NCBI GenBank assembly: GCA_030913385.1
Contig: CP133159.1
Span: 3,432,584-3,496,583 of the forward strand
Reading direction: 5' to 3'
Length of the DNA: 64,000 nt
Origin: Cytophagaceae bacterium ABcell3
GTDB taxonomy: Bacteria; Bacteroidota; Bacteroidia; Cytophagales; Cytophagaceae
Shown here: positions 43,952 through 52,572 of the stretch, piece after piece
Numbering within the stretch: the first letter of the stretch is position 1
Layout: the number at the start of each line of letters is the position of its first letter
Made by a program: the position numbers and the translations under genes
Notes under the pieces: generated by a model
The model's input: only the letters and a program-made list of their open reading frames with translations
Database searches by the model: none
What the model was told of the DNA's origin: nothing

Positions 43952-45028
43952 ATGAACTTTGATTTAAGCATATTGCAATGCCCTGTTACCAAACACGACC
44001 TTTCTGAAATAAAGAAAGAAGATTTTGAGCGTTTGGGTTTAACTGAAGACTTTAAGGGGCTTGGCAAGATAAATTCTGGGCTCATAGATAGCTCCCAGTC
44101 CTACTTTTACCCCATAGTTGATGACATTATAGTTTTACACGCTAACTATGCCTTGTACATTGGGAAAGACAAGGATATAAGAGACAAAATGTCTTATGAC
44201 AAAAAGCGGGTTTTTGATTATTACAATGAAATAAACTACAAGACTCAGAATGCTATGAGCATTTATGAGGACTCTGCAAAGTGGGTCGACTATAGAGAGG
44301 TTTCGAAAGAATATATCCAAAACTCTTTTACCAAAGCGGCCAAGTTTTATCCGCCTTCAGGCAAGTATTTTTTAGATATCGCCTCAGGCCCTATAGGTTT
44401 ACAGGAATATCTAAATCTCTCCAGGGGCTATGAATATCGTATATGTATAGATATTTCAATCAATGCCCTGATTCAAGCCAAACACAACTTTCAACACAGT
44501 GCAGAAAAAGGTATCTTTATCTGTGGCGACATTACCAACATCCCTATCAAGTCTAACATCTGCAATACTGTTCTTTCGCAACATACCCTCTACCACTTAC
44601 CCAAAAAAGACCAAAAAACTGCTGTAGAAGAACTATACAGGGTGGCACTAGATGGTGGAGGTCATGTTGTAATAATTTATAGCTGGTTTTGGCACGGATG
44701 GTTTATGAACATTGCCCTAAACGTGGTACAGTTATACCGTATTGCCAGACATTTGGCTGGAAAGCTTTATGTTAAGTTAAACCCTAAAACGAAACCTCGG
44801 CTTTACTTTCACGCACACAGTCCGTCGTGGTTTAAAAGAAGCTTTTCTTTTAGCGATAAGATCGAGTTTTACTGCTGGCGAAGTACAGATATCTACTTTA
44901 TGAATATGTATATACACAAAGGTCTGGGAGGCAAAAAAATTCTACGCTTATTGCGCAAGCTAGAAGACAAATACAGCCGCTTTTTTGGTACTTTTGGAGA
45001 ATATCCAGCCATTGTAATTAAAAAATAA
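43952..45028 (+). CDS. Class I SAM-dependent methyltransferase with Trm112-like N-terminus
   Basis: The 358-residue protein starts with a Trm112-like strand pattern ('LSILQCPVTKHDL', later 'YFYPIVDDIIVLH'), then an AdoMet-dependent domain: motif I 'KYFLDIASGPIGLQEYL', 'YRICIDISINALIQAKHN', 'GIFICGDITNIPIKSNICNTVLSQHTLYHLPKKDQKTAVEELYRVALDGGGHVVII'. A C-terminal region of about 100 residues contains an amphipathic helix but no signature. The glycine-rich loop is D-I-A-S-G-P-I-G, close to the usual D-x-G-x-G-x-G. The substrate may be a lipid or sugar; it is not evident. Convergent with trhO through a shared terminator. Confidence 0.85.
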   Translation: MNFDLSILQCPVTKHDLSEIKKEDFERLGLTEDFKGLGKINSGLIDSSQSYFYPIVDDIIVLHANYALYIGKDKDIRDKMSYDKKRVFDYYNEINYKTQNAMSIYEDSAKWVDYREVSKEYIQNSFTKAAKFYPPSGKYFLDIASGPIGLQEYLNLSRGYEYRICIDISINALIQAKHNFQHSAEKGIFICGDITNIPIKSNICNTVLSQHTLYHLPKKDQKTAVEELYRVALDGGGHVVIIYSWFWHGWFMNIALNVVQLYRIARHLAGKLYVKLNPKTKPRLYFHAHSPSWFKRSFSFSDKIEFYCWRSTDIYFMNMYIHKGLGGKKILRLLRKLEDKYSRFFGTFGEYPAIVIKK

Positions 45029-45055
45029 AAAAACCGGCACTGGCCGGTTTTTTTT
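45028..45055. terminator. Shared bidirectional terminator (methyltransferase / trhO)
   Basis: AAAAAACCGGC, a 4-nt loop and GCCGGTTTTTTTT lies between the two convergent stop codons and can serve both strands. Confidence 0.9.
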
Positions 45056-46015
45056 CTATTCTGAAAGATCCTTTTTCCTTTTCAGTCCTTTTAACGGATT
45101 GTAGCCGTTCAATTCTTTCTGATAATACCCTGTACCATCATAAGGCCTTTTTTCTGGGTGACAGCGACACTCTTCGGAACATGCGCCTTCCATTTCCCAT
45201 CCACAGTTTTCACAAATAGGTACATGACGGTTACAAACAGAGTTTGCACAGTTGACCATGCGATCACACTCTACACCACACACGTAACAAGTAGAAACTA
45301 CCTTTGGGTTAACTTTATTCACGTCTACCACTACCCTATTGTCAAACACATAGCATTTTCCTTCAAAATCCTCGCCACCGGCTTCCATGCCATACTTAAT
45401 AATTCCACCGTGCAACTGGTACACATCTTCAAACCCCTGTTCCAAAAGGAAAGCACTGGCCTTTTCACATTTGATGCCACCAGTGCAGTAAGTAAGGATT
45501 TTCTTCCCTTTTAAAGGTTCCAATTCCTTCACTTTTTCAGGAAAATCCCTAAAATTTTCAATATCAAGCGTCAGCGCGTTCTTAAAACGACCGATTTTAT
45601 GCTCATAATTGGACCTCACATCCAAAATTACCACATCTTCCTGATCTTTGAGCTTTTTAAACTCTTCAGGGTTGAGGTGCTTGCCAGTTTTATTTTTTGG
45701 ATGCAGCCCATTTAATCCAGAATGCACAATTTCCGGCTTGACCCGTACATGCAGCTTTTGAAAAGCATGTTTGTCTGCATAATCAACCTTAAAATCAGTA
45801 TCAGCAAAACGAGGGTCTTCCTTGACCGCTTTCATATACGCTTCACAATCTTCAACACGACCGGAAACAGTACCATTCAAGCCTTCAGAAGCTACTATAA
45901 TTCTGCCTAGAATGCCCAGAGACACGCAAAAACGATGATGCTCTTCGCGAAATGCCTCAGGATCTTCAATGTTTGTATAACAATAATAAAGTAGTATGGC
46001 GTATTTCTGTTCCAT
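45056..46015 (-). CDS. trhO: tRNA uridine(34) hydroxylase (rhodanese family)
   Basis: The 319-residue protein has the TrhO (YceA) layout: an N-terminal ferredoxin-like domain ('YAILLYYCYTNIEDPEAFREEHHRFCVSLGILGRIIVASEGLNGTVSG'), a rhodanese domain with the catalytic Cys in 'LTYCTGGIKCEKASAFL' (C177, second Cys C183), and a Cys-rich C-terminal segment ('CYVCGVECDRMVNCANSVCNRHVPICENCGWEMEGACSEECRCHPEKRPYDGTGYY'). TrhO hydroxylates U34 of certain tRNAs. With MiaB and TrmH it is the third tRNA modification gene in the window. Confidence 0.94.
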   Translation of the reverse strand: MEQKYAILLYYCYTNIEDPEAFREEHHRFCVSLGILGRIIVASEGLNGTVSGRVEDCEAYMKAVKEDPRFADTDFKVDYADKHAFQKLHVRVKPEIVHSGLNGLHPKNKTGKHLNPEEFKKLKDQEDVVILDVRSNYEHKIGRFKNALTLDIENFRDFPEKVKELEPLKGKKILTYCTGGIKCEKASAFLLEQGFEDVYQLHGGIIKYGMEAGGEDFEGKCYVFDNRVVVDVNKVNPKVVSTCYVCGVECDRMVNCANSVCNRHVPICENCGWEMEGACSEECRCHPEKRPYDGTGYYQKELNGYNPLKGLKRKKDLSE

Positions 46016-46083
46016 ATGAATAGGAATGGTAATTTACAGATATAAACAAAATCATCCCAAAATTACTACTTTTTAAGGAAAAA

Positions 46084-46107
46084 AACCTACGAATTAATAA
46101 GTAGGTT
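46084..46107 (-). terminator. Intrinsic terminator of the NeuD-like gene
   Basis: On the minus strand AACCTAC, a 10-nt loop and GTAGGTTTTTTT form a hairpin with a U-tract, about 110 bp downstream of the NeuD-like stop codon. A family C copy lies in between. Confidence 0.65.
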
Positions 46108-46110
46108 AAC

Positions 46111-46185
46111 TAGGGCGCGCTGAAAACGTCAAAATTCCAATATGCCTTCATGTGTAAGGCCGCATAGATTTCTTCCGTCAAACCC
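46111..46185. repeat. Family C element, internally deleted copy C2
   Basis: It opens with the same left end as C1, TAGGGCGCGCTGAAAA, and then jumps to ATTCCAATATGCCTTCATGT, which corresponds to C1 near 43195. The segment between has been lost. The end is not sharply defined. Confidence 0.65.
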
Positions 46186-46216
46186 TATATTGTGCAGTAA
46201 TTTTGGGATAAAATGC

Positions 46217-46855
46217 TTAATCTATGCTTTTGGCAGGATTTCCAAAAACAGTTTCGCCATCTTTAACATCAGAAACCACCACAGAACCAGCACCTACCCT
46301 GGCCTTTTTGCCAATGGTCACACCTGAGACGATGGTTACTCCTGAACCAATAAAAGCTCCTTTGCCAATTTTCACACCTGAATTGATGATGCTACCAGAC
46401 CCTATCTGAACAAAGTCATCCAACTGTGCATCAAAATCGACTGTTGCATTGCAACTGATTATGCAGTGATTGCTAATTCGCGCATAGCTATTGACAACTG
46501 CTCCTGCATTGATCATATTGCCGTACCCTAAAAACGCATATTCTGAAACAAATGCTTTTTGATGAATCGCATTTACAGGCATTATCTTACGGTCTCGCAG
46601 CATGGAAACCATAGTTTCTCTGTACTGGTTATCATCTGAAGCTATAAAAGCTTCACATTTTTTACCCAAGTACTGGAGAAATCCTTTATCATCAGTACGG
46701 CCTAGGACAGCAATATCTCCAATCTCTTTTCCATGAAGCTCATTGTCGTCATCAAGGAAGCAGTAAATTGTAACATTGTTACTTTGAAAGATATCTAGAG
46801 CAACTTTCCCCAGTCCTTTAGCGCCAAAAATCATGACAGGGTTCTTCATCTTCAT
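46217..46855 (-). CDS. NeuD/PglD-type sugar O-acyltransferase
   Basis: The 212-residue protein has an N-terminal Rossmann domain ('PVMIFGAKGLGKVALDIFQSN', 'YCFLDDDNELHGKEIGDIAVLG') typical of PglD_N and a C-terminal left-handed beta helix of hexapeptide repeats ('GYGNMINAGAVVNSYARISNHCIISCNATVDFDAQLDDFVQIGSGSIINSGVKIGKGAFIGSGVTIVSGVTIGKKARVGAGSVVVSDV'). Such enzymes acetylate sialic acid or bacillosamine-type sugars on surface glycans. The usual catalytic His (H-D-x-x-x) appears as 'SNHCIISCNATVDFDAQLDDF' and shifts from the canonical position, so activity should be checked. No glycan operon surrounds it; the GT39-like gene lies upstream. Confidence 0.88.
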   Translation of the reverse strand: MKMKNPVMIFGAKGLGKVALDIFQSNNVTIYCFLDDDNELHGKEIGDIAVLGRTDDKGFLQYLGKKCEAFIASDDNQYRETMVSMLRDRKIMPVNAIHQKAFVSEYAFLGYGNMINAGAVVNSYARISNHCIISCNATVDFDAQLDDFVQIGSGSIINSGVKIGKGAFIGSGVTIVSGVTIGKKARVGAGSVVVSDVKDGETVFGNPAKSID

Positions 46856-46902
46856 ATTTTATGTTTTTGCAAAATTATAATTTTAGAATAATAAGAAAAA
46901 TT

Positions 46903-47074
46903 TAACCTGAATTATGCGATAGATTTCGTCATGAGGAGCAAAATAACAATAAATCAGCACTTTTGGGTCGCAAAGCATAGCAGCGCTATGGTTAAGACAC
47001 AAATGTGAGCGATGCGACTGATTTGAAGTTATTTTGTTACGCAATAGAAAGTTCTATTCATATTTTCAGGTTTA
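46903..47074. repeat. Repeat family A, full copy A6
   Basis: This 172-bp copy is the clearest example. AACCTGAATTATGCGATAGA and TTCTATTCATATTTTCAGGT form the outer arms. Next come GCAAAATAAC / GTTATTTTGT, then AAATCAGC / GCGACTGATTT, and GCATAGCAGCGCTATGG near the centre, so the whole element can fold into one long imperfect hairpin. Confidence 0.9.
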
Positions 47075-47133
47075 ATACAACAGCAGGAGCAGTTATAGTA
47101 CAGGTGATAAACAAGCCAATCACAGCGAAAAGT

Positions 47134-48840
47134 TCATTTATTGAGAGAATAAACCAAGATAAAAGCATCTTTATGCACCTCCGAGTATTTTTTTAAATCT
47201 ATTCCTGAAGGCAAGTTTTTTCCCACAGGAAGCACCAGAAAATCATAAACGGCTTTCTGCGCTTCAAAATCCACTTTGGTTTCAAGCCCCTCTTGGTTGA
47301 CATAGTGTTTAAAAAAAACATGGTAGATATCATCACCGGCAAGGATACGCCGAGGTTTTGCCTGAATAATTTCAGGAACAGTGGCGTGTAACTTCTGATA
47401 AAAAGGAAAACCGGTAGCCATTTTTCGCTCGTGTTCCTCCACACCATAACCGACCACCAATAGTATAACAGCCATAGGAAGGGCTACCAGCCACTTCCGA
47501 ACCTGCAAAGCGCGCTGTAAAAGATGGGCTATTAAAACAACAGCAGGGATGGCCATAAAAAGCAGCGTACGGGGAAATGGAAGCACCCGCTGAACAAGCA
47601 AAATGGCAGGAATGATACCAAAAAAACAAATAAGCATAACAAACTCCTCCTTTCGTTCCTTTTGTGCCACTAAGGATGATAAGGACAAAACAAGGCAAAT
47701 AGCGACCAAAACCGCAACAATTTTAGTTTCCCAAACAAACACTTGAACATCAGTTAACCATTGAGGGATATTTGCAAACATTTGCTGATAATCCATGGGT
47801 TGAATCCAGCCATTCTCAAAAACAGCTTTCCAACCGCTAAATAACATTACTGGCGCATATAAGAAGGCGACTAAGACAGCAATAGCAATATGGCTAAGGA
47901 CAAATGTTTTTACAGGGTACTTTTTATATAAAACAAAGACCAAAAGCTGACTGATCAAAAGGGCCGCATAGGGATACAAAAATACTGGAATGGTATAAAA
48001 GCCAAGCACAGAACATATTACAAAAACAACCTTATAAAAAACAGATTCATAAATCTTTAAGGCCGTATAAAAGGACATAAGGGTAAACAAAAGCATAAGT
48101 ATATACCCTCTTCCATGAGCAGCATAGAATAACATTGGGGCAGCTCCTACAAAAAAAACCAGCCCGCCAATAGCTGGCCAAAAACCATAAGTTCGATACA
48201 ACCAAAGAAATACACCTGCCATCAATATTAACGCACAAACCATTACTGGCAGCCGCATAATCACGATTGGGTTGGAAGTAAAAAGGGAAACCCAATTGCA
48301 CATGTGCAGGTATAATATATGGTTATTAGGCCCGGGATAATAAGCAGAAATGGTCCCGGCCCCTTTACTTACCAGATAAACAAAAGAAAAAGCCTCGTCT
48401 ACATGAAATGGGTAAAAGAAAGCAATGCGACCAATATATATACCAAAGCCCAGCAACAAACATCCTACAAACACCTGCTGCCACCTATGCATGCCACCAA
48501 TCGTCTCTTTTACCTTTAGAGTAAAATCAGCCCCTCCTTTTTCGAACAGTTTTGCAGCATTGACTATTTCATCAGCATAGCGAATACAGAATATTCCTCC
48601 TATCGTGTAACTTATTAGGGAGGCAATCAGGAAAATTTTTAAATTTAGGATTCGTTCTTGTGTAAATATTTCTTTTGCTAAAATTTTTATATCCAAACCT
48701 GTCGCCCGTGATAAAAAGTATAGCAAGCTTTCAATATTAAAGAACACAAAAAAAATAAAAACAACCAGGACCAAGCCTCCTAATAAGAGGGAAAATCTAA
48801 ACAAGTGCCGCCATATGTCGGGGGTTCCGGTTGTATTCAT
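47134..48840 (-). CDS. GT39/ArnT-like membrane glycosyltransferase
   Basis: From the ATG at 48840 the product has 568 residues with about a dozen membrane helices. The first large periplasmic loop holds the acidic motif in 'FFYPFHVDEAFSFVYLVSKGAGTISAYYPGPNNHILYLHMCNW', and the helix pattern 'IMRLPVMVCALILMAGVFLWLYRTYG' is typical of GT39/PMT/ArnT enzymes that use polyprenyl-phosphate sugars. The C-terminal periplasmic domain is short (about 110 residues). The acceptor is unknown. It is divergent from the 48858 gene with only 17 bp between start codons. Confidence 0.85.
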   Translation of the reverse strand: MNTTGTPDIWRHLFRFSLLLGGLVLVVFIFFVFFNIESLLYFLSRATGLDIKILAKEIFTQERILNLKIFLIASLISYTIGGIFCIRYADEIVNAAKLFEKGGADFTLKVKETIGGMHRWQQVFVGCLLLGFGIYIGRIAFFYPFHVDEAFSFVYLVSKGAGTISAYYPGPNNHILYLHMCNWVSLFTSNPIVIMRLPVMVCALILMAGVFLWLYRTYGFWPAIGGLVFFVGAAPMLFYAAHGRGYILMLLFTLMSFYTALKIYESVFYKVVFVICSVLGFYTIPVFLYPYAALLISQLLVFVLYKKYPVKTFVLSHIAIAVLVAFLYAPVMLFSGWKAVFENGWIQPMDYQQMFANIPQWLTDVQVFVWETKIVAVLVAICLVLSLSSLVAQKERKEEFVMLICFFGIIPAILLVQRVLPFPRTLLFMAIPAVVLIAHLLQRALQVRKWLVALPMAVILLVVGYGVEEHERKMATGFPFYQKLHATVPEIIQAKPRRILAGDDIYHVFFKHYVNQEGLETKVDFEAQKAVYDFLVLPVGKNLPSGIDLKKYSEVHKDAFILVYSLNK

Positions 48841-48857
48841 TTTCAATTTCAAGATAT

Positions 48858-49247
48858 ATGACAGATAAAAATAAGCAAAAGGTTTTAATTATTTGGCTAG
48901 TACTGCTGCTTATACCTTTTATCCTGTTGACAGACCTGTTTCCTTTAATGCGCTTTGGAATGTTTGCCGAGCCGGTAGTACACACAAGCCAAAAAGAAAA
49001 ACTAGAAATATTCATTTCAGAAAACAACGGTCGCAAGGTCTTTGACAGTATGAACATCAACCTTTCACCAAGCGCATTTTTTTATTTATGCCGAAACTAT
49101 TACTACAGAGACGAGTCAGCCCTATTATTGGAGCGGGTTGCTAACCTGTATAATAAAAACAACAGTACATTTTACCTATATAAAATTACCTTAGCAGACA
49201 ATCCTGCACAGAATGATACTTTAGTAGTAGCATCGTACAAGAAATGA
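48858..49247 (+). CDS. Small single-helix membrane protein coupled to an HTTM-like gene
   Basis: The 129-residue product (ATG at 48858; an upstream TTG would overlap the divergent gene) has one N-terminal helix ('VLIIWLVLLLIPFILLTDL') and a soluble domain of about 100 residues that contains 'LCRNYYYRDESALLLERVANLYNKNNSTFYLYKITL'. Its ATGA overlap with the next gene implies coupled translation, so the two proteins probably act together in the inner membrane. In some two-gene pairs of this type the small protein is a soluble-domain partner of the HTTM protein (inference). No family is recognised. Confidence 0.7.
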   Translation: MTDKNKQKVLIIWLVLLLIPFILLTDLFPLMRFGMFAEPVVHTSQKEKLEIFISENNGRKVFDSMNINLSPSAFFYLCRNYYYRDESALLLERVANLYNKNNSTFYLYKITLADNPAQNDTLVVASYKK

Positions 49248-50380
49248 TTGAAACTAGGAAAAATAACCTATACTACCTACTAGCCATTGTTGCGCTTGCC
49301 ACTACCCTGTTGCTTTATTGGTTCACCGTAAAACCTTTGGTAGTACTTGCCTATGAAGGAACGGAACCTCTATGGTTTAAAAACATTCTTGAATTTTTCT
49401 ACCCTAGGTTTTATATTGAAAAACACCGGTTTTCTGCACCATTCTTTTTAGAAAAGTCAAACCAGATCATTTTAAGGTTTTCGATGATCGCCCTACTAAC
49501 GATTATTGCTATTTGGGCTAACACGAGGACATCTTTTGTAAGAAACTTTATCAAGAACCAGTTTACACACAAACAAGTCAGCACTAAAAATATCAAGACA
49601 ATAGTTGTTCTTTTCCATCTTATCCTGTTGTTTTTCAGCGCTGAACTTACTGAGTATTTACTATCTGCTGGCAACTTAGGCGTATTCTACAAGCCTATCC
49701 CCCTATTTAACATGCTGCATTTAAACTGGCCGCCATCTTGGTTGATCTTTTTAGTAGGTATACTACAAGCAATAGCATGTTTGCTCAGCATACCCTTGAA
49801 AAAGTGGTCTTTCTATTCATCTGTATTGGCAGCAATATTGTTCATTTACCTGCAAGGCTTATCCTACGGTTTCGAAAAAATAGATCATGGCCTAGCCACC
49901 CTCACTTATGCTGCCATGCTTATGCCATTTTTGGTCAAAGGATGCTATAAGGCAAAGGAAAAAAGGCAACATCTACAGAATGCTTTCTGGTTAAAGTTGA
50001 TTATGCTGAGCATTGCAATGCCTTATTTTCTTAGTGGATTGGAAAAACTATTTATCAGCCACTTCTCATGGGCTACAGCAGCCACCTTTAGAGGCTATCT
50101 TCAGTTGCACAATGTACCTGCAGGGCAAGCGCTAGCCCAGTCCGATTTTTTTAGCCACACCTTACCTATACTGGCTTTAGTATTCCAGTTAGGATTTACC
50201 CTTGCGGTGTTTATTCCCAAAACCAGATGGGTGTTATTACCTATAGGAATCATCTTTCACATGAGCACTTACGTATTCTTTGGGGTTGGAGCCTTCTATT
50301 CTCCCTGGTGGTTAATGTACCTCTTTTTTATACCTTGGGACCGACTCAGTTTTAAGAAATCAGTTGGTGCTGCTTCATAA
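49244..50380 (+). CDS. HTTM-like multi-pass membrane protein
   Basis: The 378-residue product has about nine membrane helices. The region from about 125 to 370 resembles the HTTM/vitamin K-dependent carboxylase-like family: 'TKNIKTIVVLFHLILLFFSAEL', 'PPSWLIFLVGILQAIACLLSIPLKKWSFYSSVLAAILFIYLQGLSYGFEKIDHGLATLTYAAMLMPFL', 'FWLKLIMLSIAMPYFLSGLEKLF' and a C-terminal 'FHMSTYVFFGVGAFYSPWWLMYLFFIPWDRL'. A His in 'DHG' within a membrane helix may be functional. The reaction is unknown. Its 3' end overlaps the convergent DUF2851 gene by 29 bp. Confidence 0.7.
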   Translation: MIETRKNNLYYLLAIVALATTLLLYWFTVKPLVVLAYEGTEPLWFKNILEFFYPRFYIEKHRFSAPFFLEKSNQIILRFSMIALLTIIAIWANTRTSFVRNFIKNQFTHKQVSTKNIKTIVVLFHLILLFFSAELTEYLLSAGNLGVFYKPIPLFNMLHLNWPPSWLIFLVGILQAIACLLSIPLKKWSFYSSVLAAILFIYLQGLSYGFEKIDHGLATLTYAAMLMPFLVKGCYKAKEKRQHLQNAFWLKLIMLSIAMPYFLSGLEKLFISHFSWATAATFRGYLQLHNVPAGQALAQSDFFSHTLPILALVFQLGFTLAVFIPKTRWVLLPIGIIFHMSTYVFFGVGAFYSPWWLMYLFFIPWDRLSFKKSVGAAS

Positions 50381-51647
50381 GGTAAATACCTCCGTTGCAT
50401 TCCAAACAACGTTTACGCCGGCAGTAGTCCCTATAAAGCTGAATGCATGCCTGACTATCAAAAGCATTTCTTACCTCCAAGCCCAAGTTCTTGTAAAGCC
50501 TTGAAATCCTATTGTTTTCCGCCCCAGTAGATTCTAGTAAGGCAATTGCTTTGTCCATAAGCAGCTCATTGTCTCTTAATTTTGCGGTACAAGCTAATAA
50601 AGGCGCAATGGAATTAATAACAATATTTTCTACAGACGATCTCCCAAGCCCTGAAAGCGCCTTATCCACAGGTTTGTCAAATACGAAGTGATTTTGCCAA
50701 TAAGTCGACACTTCTACATCAAACAGATCTTCCGCTTCTTTTGTATGCTCCACATTAATCAAAGCTGTGTACAAGGACGAAAGCTTATGTATAAGTGCAG
50801 CCAACGAAGCAATTTTAACCGTAGGAAAACCAGCAGGCCTGATCCGTAAAAACTTCCACTCATGACCTTGAAGCGCTTTGTTCTTCAAACCGTACTTCTG
50901 GGACAGAAATTCAAACTCTTTCTTTAGTTGATTAGGGTAGCTATCTTTAAACGAGCCATCCAGCATACCGGCCATTCCAAACAACAACGCCTCCATCTGC
51001 ATGAGATTGGAACCATGCTTACGAAGAATTTTCAACGGCAAGGCTTTACCCAACATTAAAAAAGGTTCTGCATTAAGCTTAGAGCCAAAATTCATTGCCA
51101 ATAACTGCCAAGCAGCCTCCTCCATGTCATTATTGTTTTCTTCGTACAGCGCATATACTTTTTCAGCTTTTACATGCAATCGCTCTACAAGCACCCTATC
51201 CAACATGGCTAGCTTTTGGATATCTGGTATTTGGCAAAACTGTACAGAACAAGGTATAATCCCAGGAGCATTTAAAAACTGACGGTACTGCTCATACATT
51301 TTTGGACTGATCCTGTTTTTGAGCTCAATAGTTGGCACAAAAGTACCATCTGCACGTTGTACAGGACAGTCATCTTGCCATACCACATGCAGTACTACAT
51401 TGTTATAAGCCCTGTCGGTATGGTGCCGGTGCTTTTTCCAATCCGAAGCGTTGATATGAATTTCCACGCTACCGGACCATTCAATGCCACCTGTCCGGAT
51501 GCGTGCATTGTAAAAATCGGCCCCGGCATTGGTATTCTTCAGACCTTGATGGAGGATATCTACCACCTCTCCATCGCTTGTTTGGAGTGTTTCTTTGTCA
51601 AAAAATTGAAACTCCCAAATAAAGTGTAGGAAGGATTCTTTCATCAT
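50352..51647 (-). CDS. DUF2851 family protein
   Basis: The 431-residue protein is a DUF2851 member, a family almost restricted to Bacteroidota: 'ESFLHFIWEFQFFDKETLQTSDGEVVDILHQGLKNTNAGADFYNARIRTGGIEWSGSVEIHINASDWKKHRHHTDRAYNNVVLHVVWQDD' is its diagnostic N-terminal region, and the C-terminus has a Cys-rich 'YCRRKRCLECNGG'. A nuclease-like fold has been suggested from 'DF-NARI---G--W-GSVEIH--ASDW--H-H--D-AYNNV-LHVV', where conserved Asp, Glu and His/Lys could bind metal; this is not proven. Its start codon sits at the base of a hairpin. Confidence 0.9.
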   Translation of the reverse strand: MMKESFLHFIWEFQFFDKETLQTSDGEVVDILHQGLKNTNAGADFYNARIRTGGIEWSGSVEIHINASDWKKHRHHTDRAYNNVVLHVVWQDDCPVQRADGTFVPTIELKNRISPKMYEQYRQFLNAPGIIPCSVQFCQIPDIQKLAMLDRVLVERLHVKAEKVYALYEENNNDMEEAAWQLLAMNFGSKLNAEPFLMLGKALPLKILRKHGSNLMQMEALLFGMAGMLDGSFKDSYPNQLKKEFEFLSQKYGLKNKALQGHEWKFLRIRPAGFPTVKIASLAALIHKLSSLYTALINVEHTKEAEDLFDVEVSTYWQNHFVFDKPVDKALSGLGRSSVENIVINSIAPLLACTAKLRDNELLMDKAIALLESTGAENNRISRLYKNLGLEVRNAFDSQACIQLYRDYCRRKRCLECNGGIYLMKQHQLIS

Positions 51648-51671
51648 AGCTACTGATATTCAGCAGCTATG
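51645..51671 (-). promoter_or_regulatory. Hairpin/operator overlapping the DUF2851 start codon
   Basis: CATAGCT-a-CTG, an ATATT centre and CAG-c-AGCTATG form a 27-bp near-perfect palindrome. In the minus-strand RNA it gives an 11-bp stem with one G-U pair, and the ATG at 51647 is the last base triplet of the stem. It could be an operator or a translational switch. Confidence 0.45.
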
Positions 51672-51695
51672 AAATTAAAAGGTTCTTTTAAAAAA

Positions 51696-52511
51696 TCAAA
51701 GATATTTGGAAAGGTATTTTTCCATTTCCTCTTTAACAGCTTTGGCTTCACGGGCAGCTGCCTGGGCAAAATCTTTTCCATCAGAAGCATAAATTATACC
51801 TCTGGAAGAGTTTACCAAAAGCCCGCATTTACTGTTCATCCCAAACTCCGAAACCGTTTTTAAATCGCCACCTTGTGCGCCTACACCAGGTACCAACAAG
51901 AAATGCTCTGGGGCAATTTGACGAATTTTCTTAAACATTTCCCCACGCGTAGCACCTACCACAAACATCAGGTTATCAGGATTGCCCCAAGTCATGCTCT
52001 TTCGCATAACCTCTTCAAACAGCGCTACCCCGCTTACACCTTCGATCTGTTGAAAGTCATTGCTTCCAGCATTAGAAGTCAAGGCCAATAAAATAACCCA
52101 CTTACCCTCAAATTCCATAAACGGCTTTACAGAATCTTCTCCCATATACGGAGCCACCGTTACAGAGTCAAAAGGCAAATTTTCAAAAAAAGCCCTTGCA
52201 TAAAGCGATGAGGTGTTTCCGATATCCCCACGCTTGGCATCAGCTATGGTAAACTTATCTGCCGGGATGTAATTTAAAGTCTTCTGCAAACTGTCCCACC
52301 CCTTGGCTCCCAAAGCTTCATAAAATGCGATATTAGGCTTATATGCCACACAATAATCTGCTGTAGCATCTATAATGGCTTTGTTAAACTCAAAAATTGG
52401 GTCTTCAGCCCTTTTGAGGTGAGAAGGTATTTTTCTGATATCTGCATCGAGCCCTACACATAAATAAGAGCCGAGACGGGAGATTTCCTGAAACAATTGA
52501 TGTCTATCCAT
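51696..52511 (-). CDS. pyrF: Orotidine 5'-phosphate decarboxylase (type 2)
   Basis: The 271-residue enzyme makes UMP in de novo pyrimidine synthesis. It has '[16 protein letters not shown]', the catalytic '[23 protein letters not shown]', '[15 protein letters not shown]' and '[16 protein letters not shown]', features of the longer type 2 enzymes. It follows lolA in the order pyrD-ftsK-lolA-pyrF. An intrinsic terminator lies 8-33 bp upstream of its start codon, so expression must depend on readthrough or on a promoter at the hairpin. Confidence 0.96.
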   Translation of the reverse strand: MDRHQLFQEISRLGSYLCVGLDADIRKIPSHLKRAEDPIFEFNKAIIDATADYCVAYKPNIAFYEALGAKGWDSLQKTLNYIPADKFTIADAKRGDIGNTSSLYARAFFENLPFDSVTVAPYMGEDSVKPFMEFEGKWVILLALTSNAGSNDFQQIEGVSGVALFEEVMRKSMTWGNPDNLMFVVGATRGEMFKKIRQIAPEHFLLVPGVGAQGGDLKTVSEFGMNSKCGLLVNSSRGIIYASDGKDFAQAAAREAKAVKEEMEKYLSKYL

Positions 52512-52514
52512 AAT

Positions 52515-52544
52515 AAAAAAAGCCGTTATTTGATAATAACGGCT
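52515..52544 (-). terminator. Intrinsic terminator immediately before the pyrF start codon
   Basis: On the minus strand AGCCGTTATT-ATCA-AATAACGGCT (10-bp perfect stem, 52544 to 52521) is followed by a seven-T tract that ends 3 bp before the pyrF ATG at 52511. It should terminate ftsK-lolA transcripts and could attenuate pyrF. Confidence 0.85.
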
Positions 52545-52572
52545 CTAAAATACTACATTAAGTTTTTATTTC

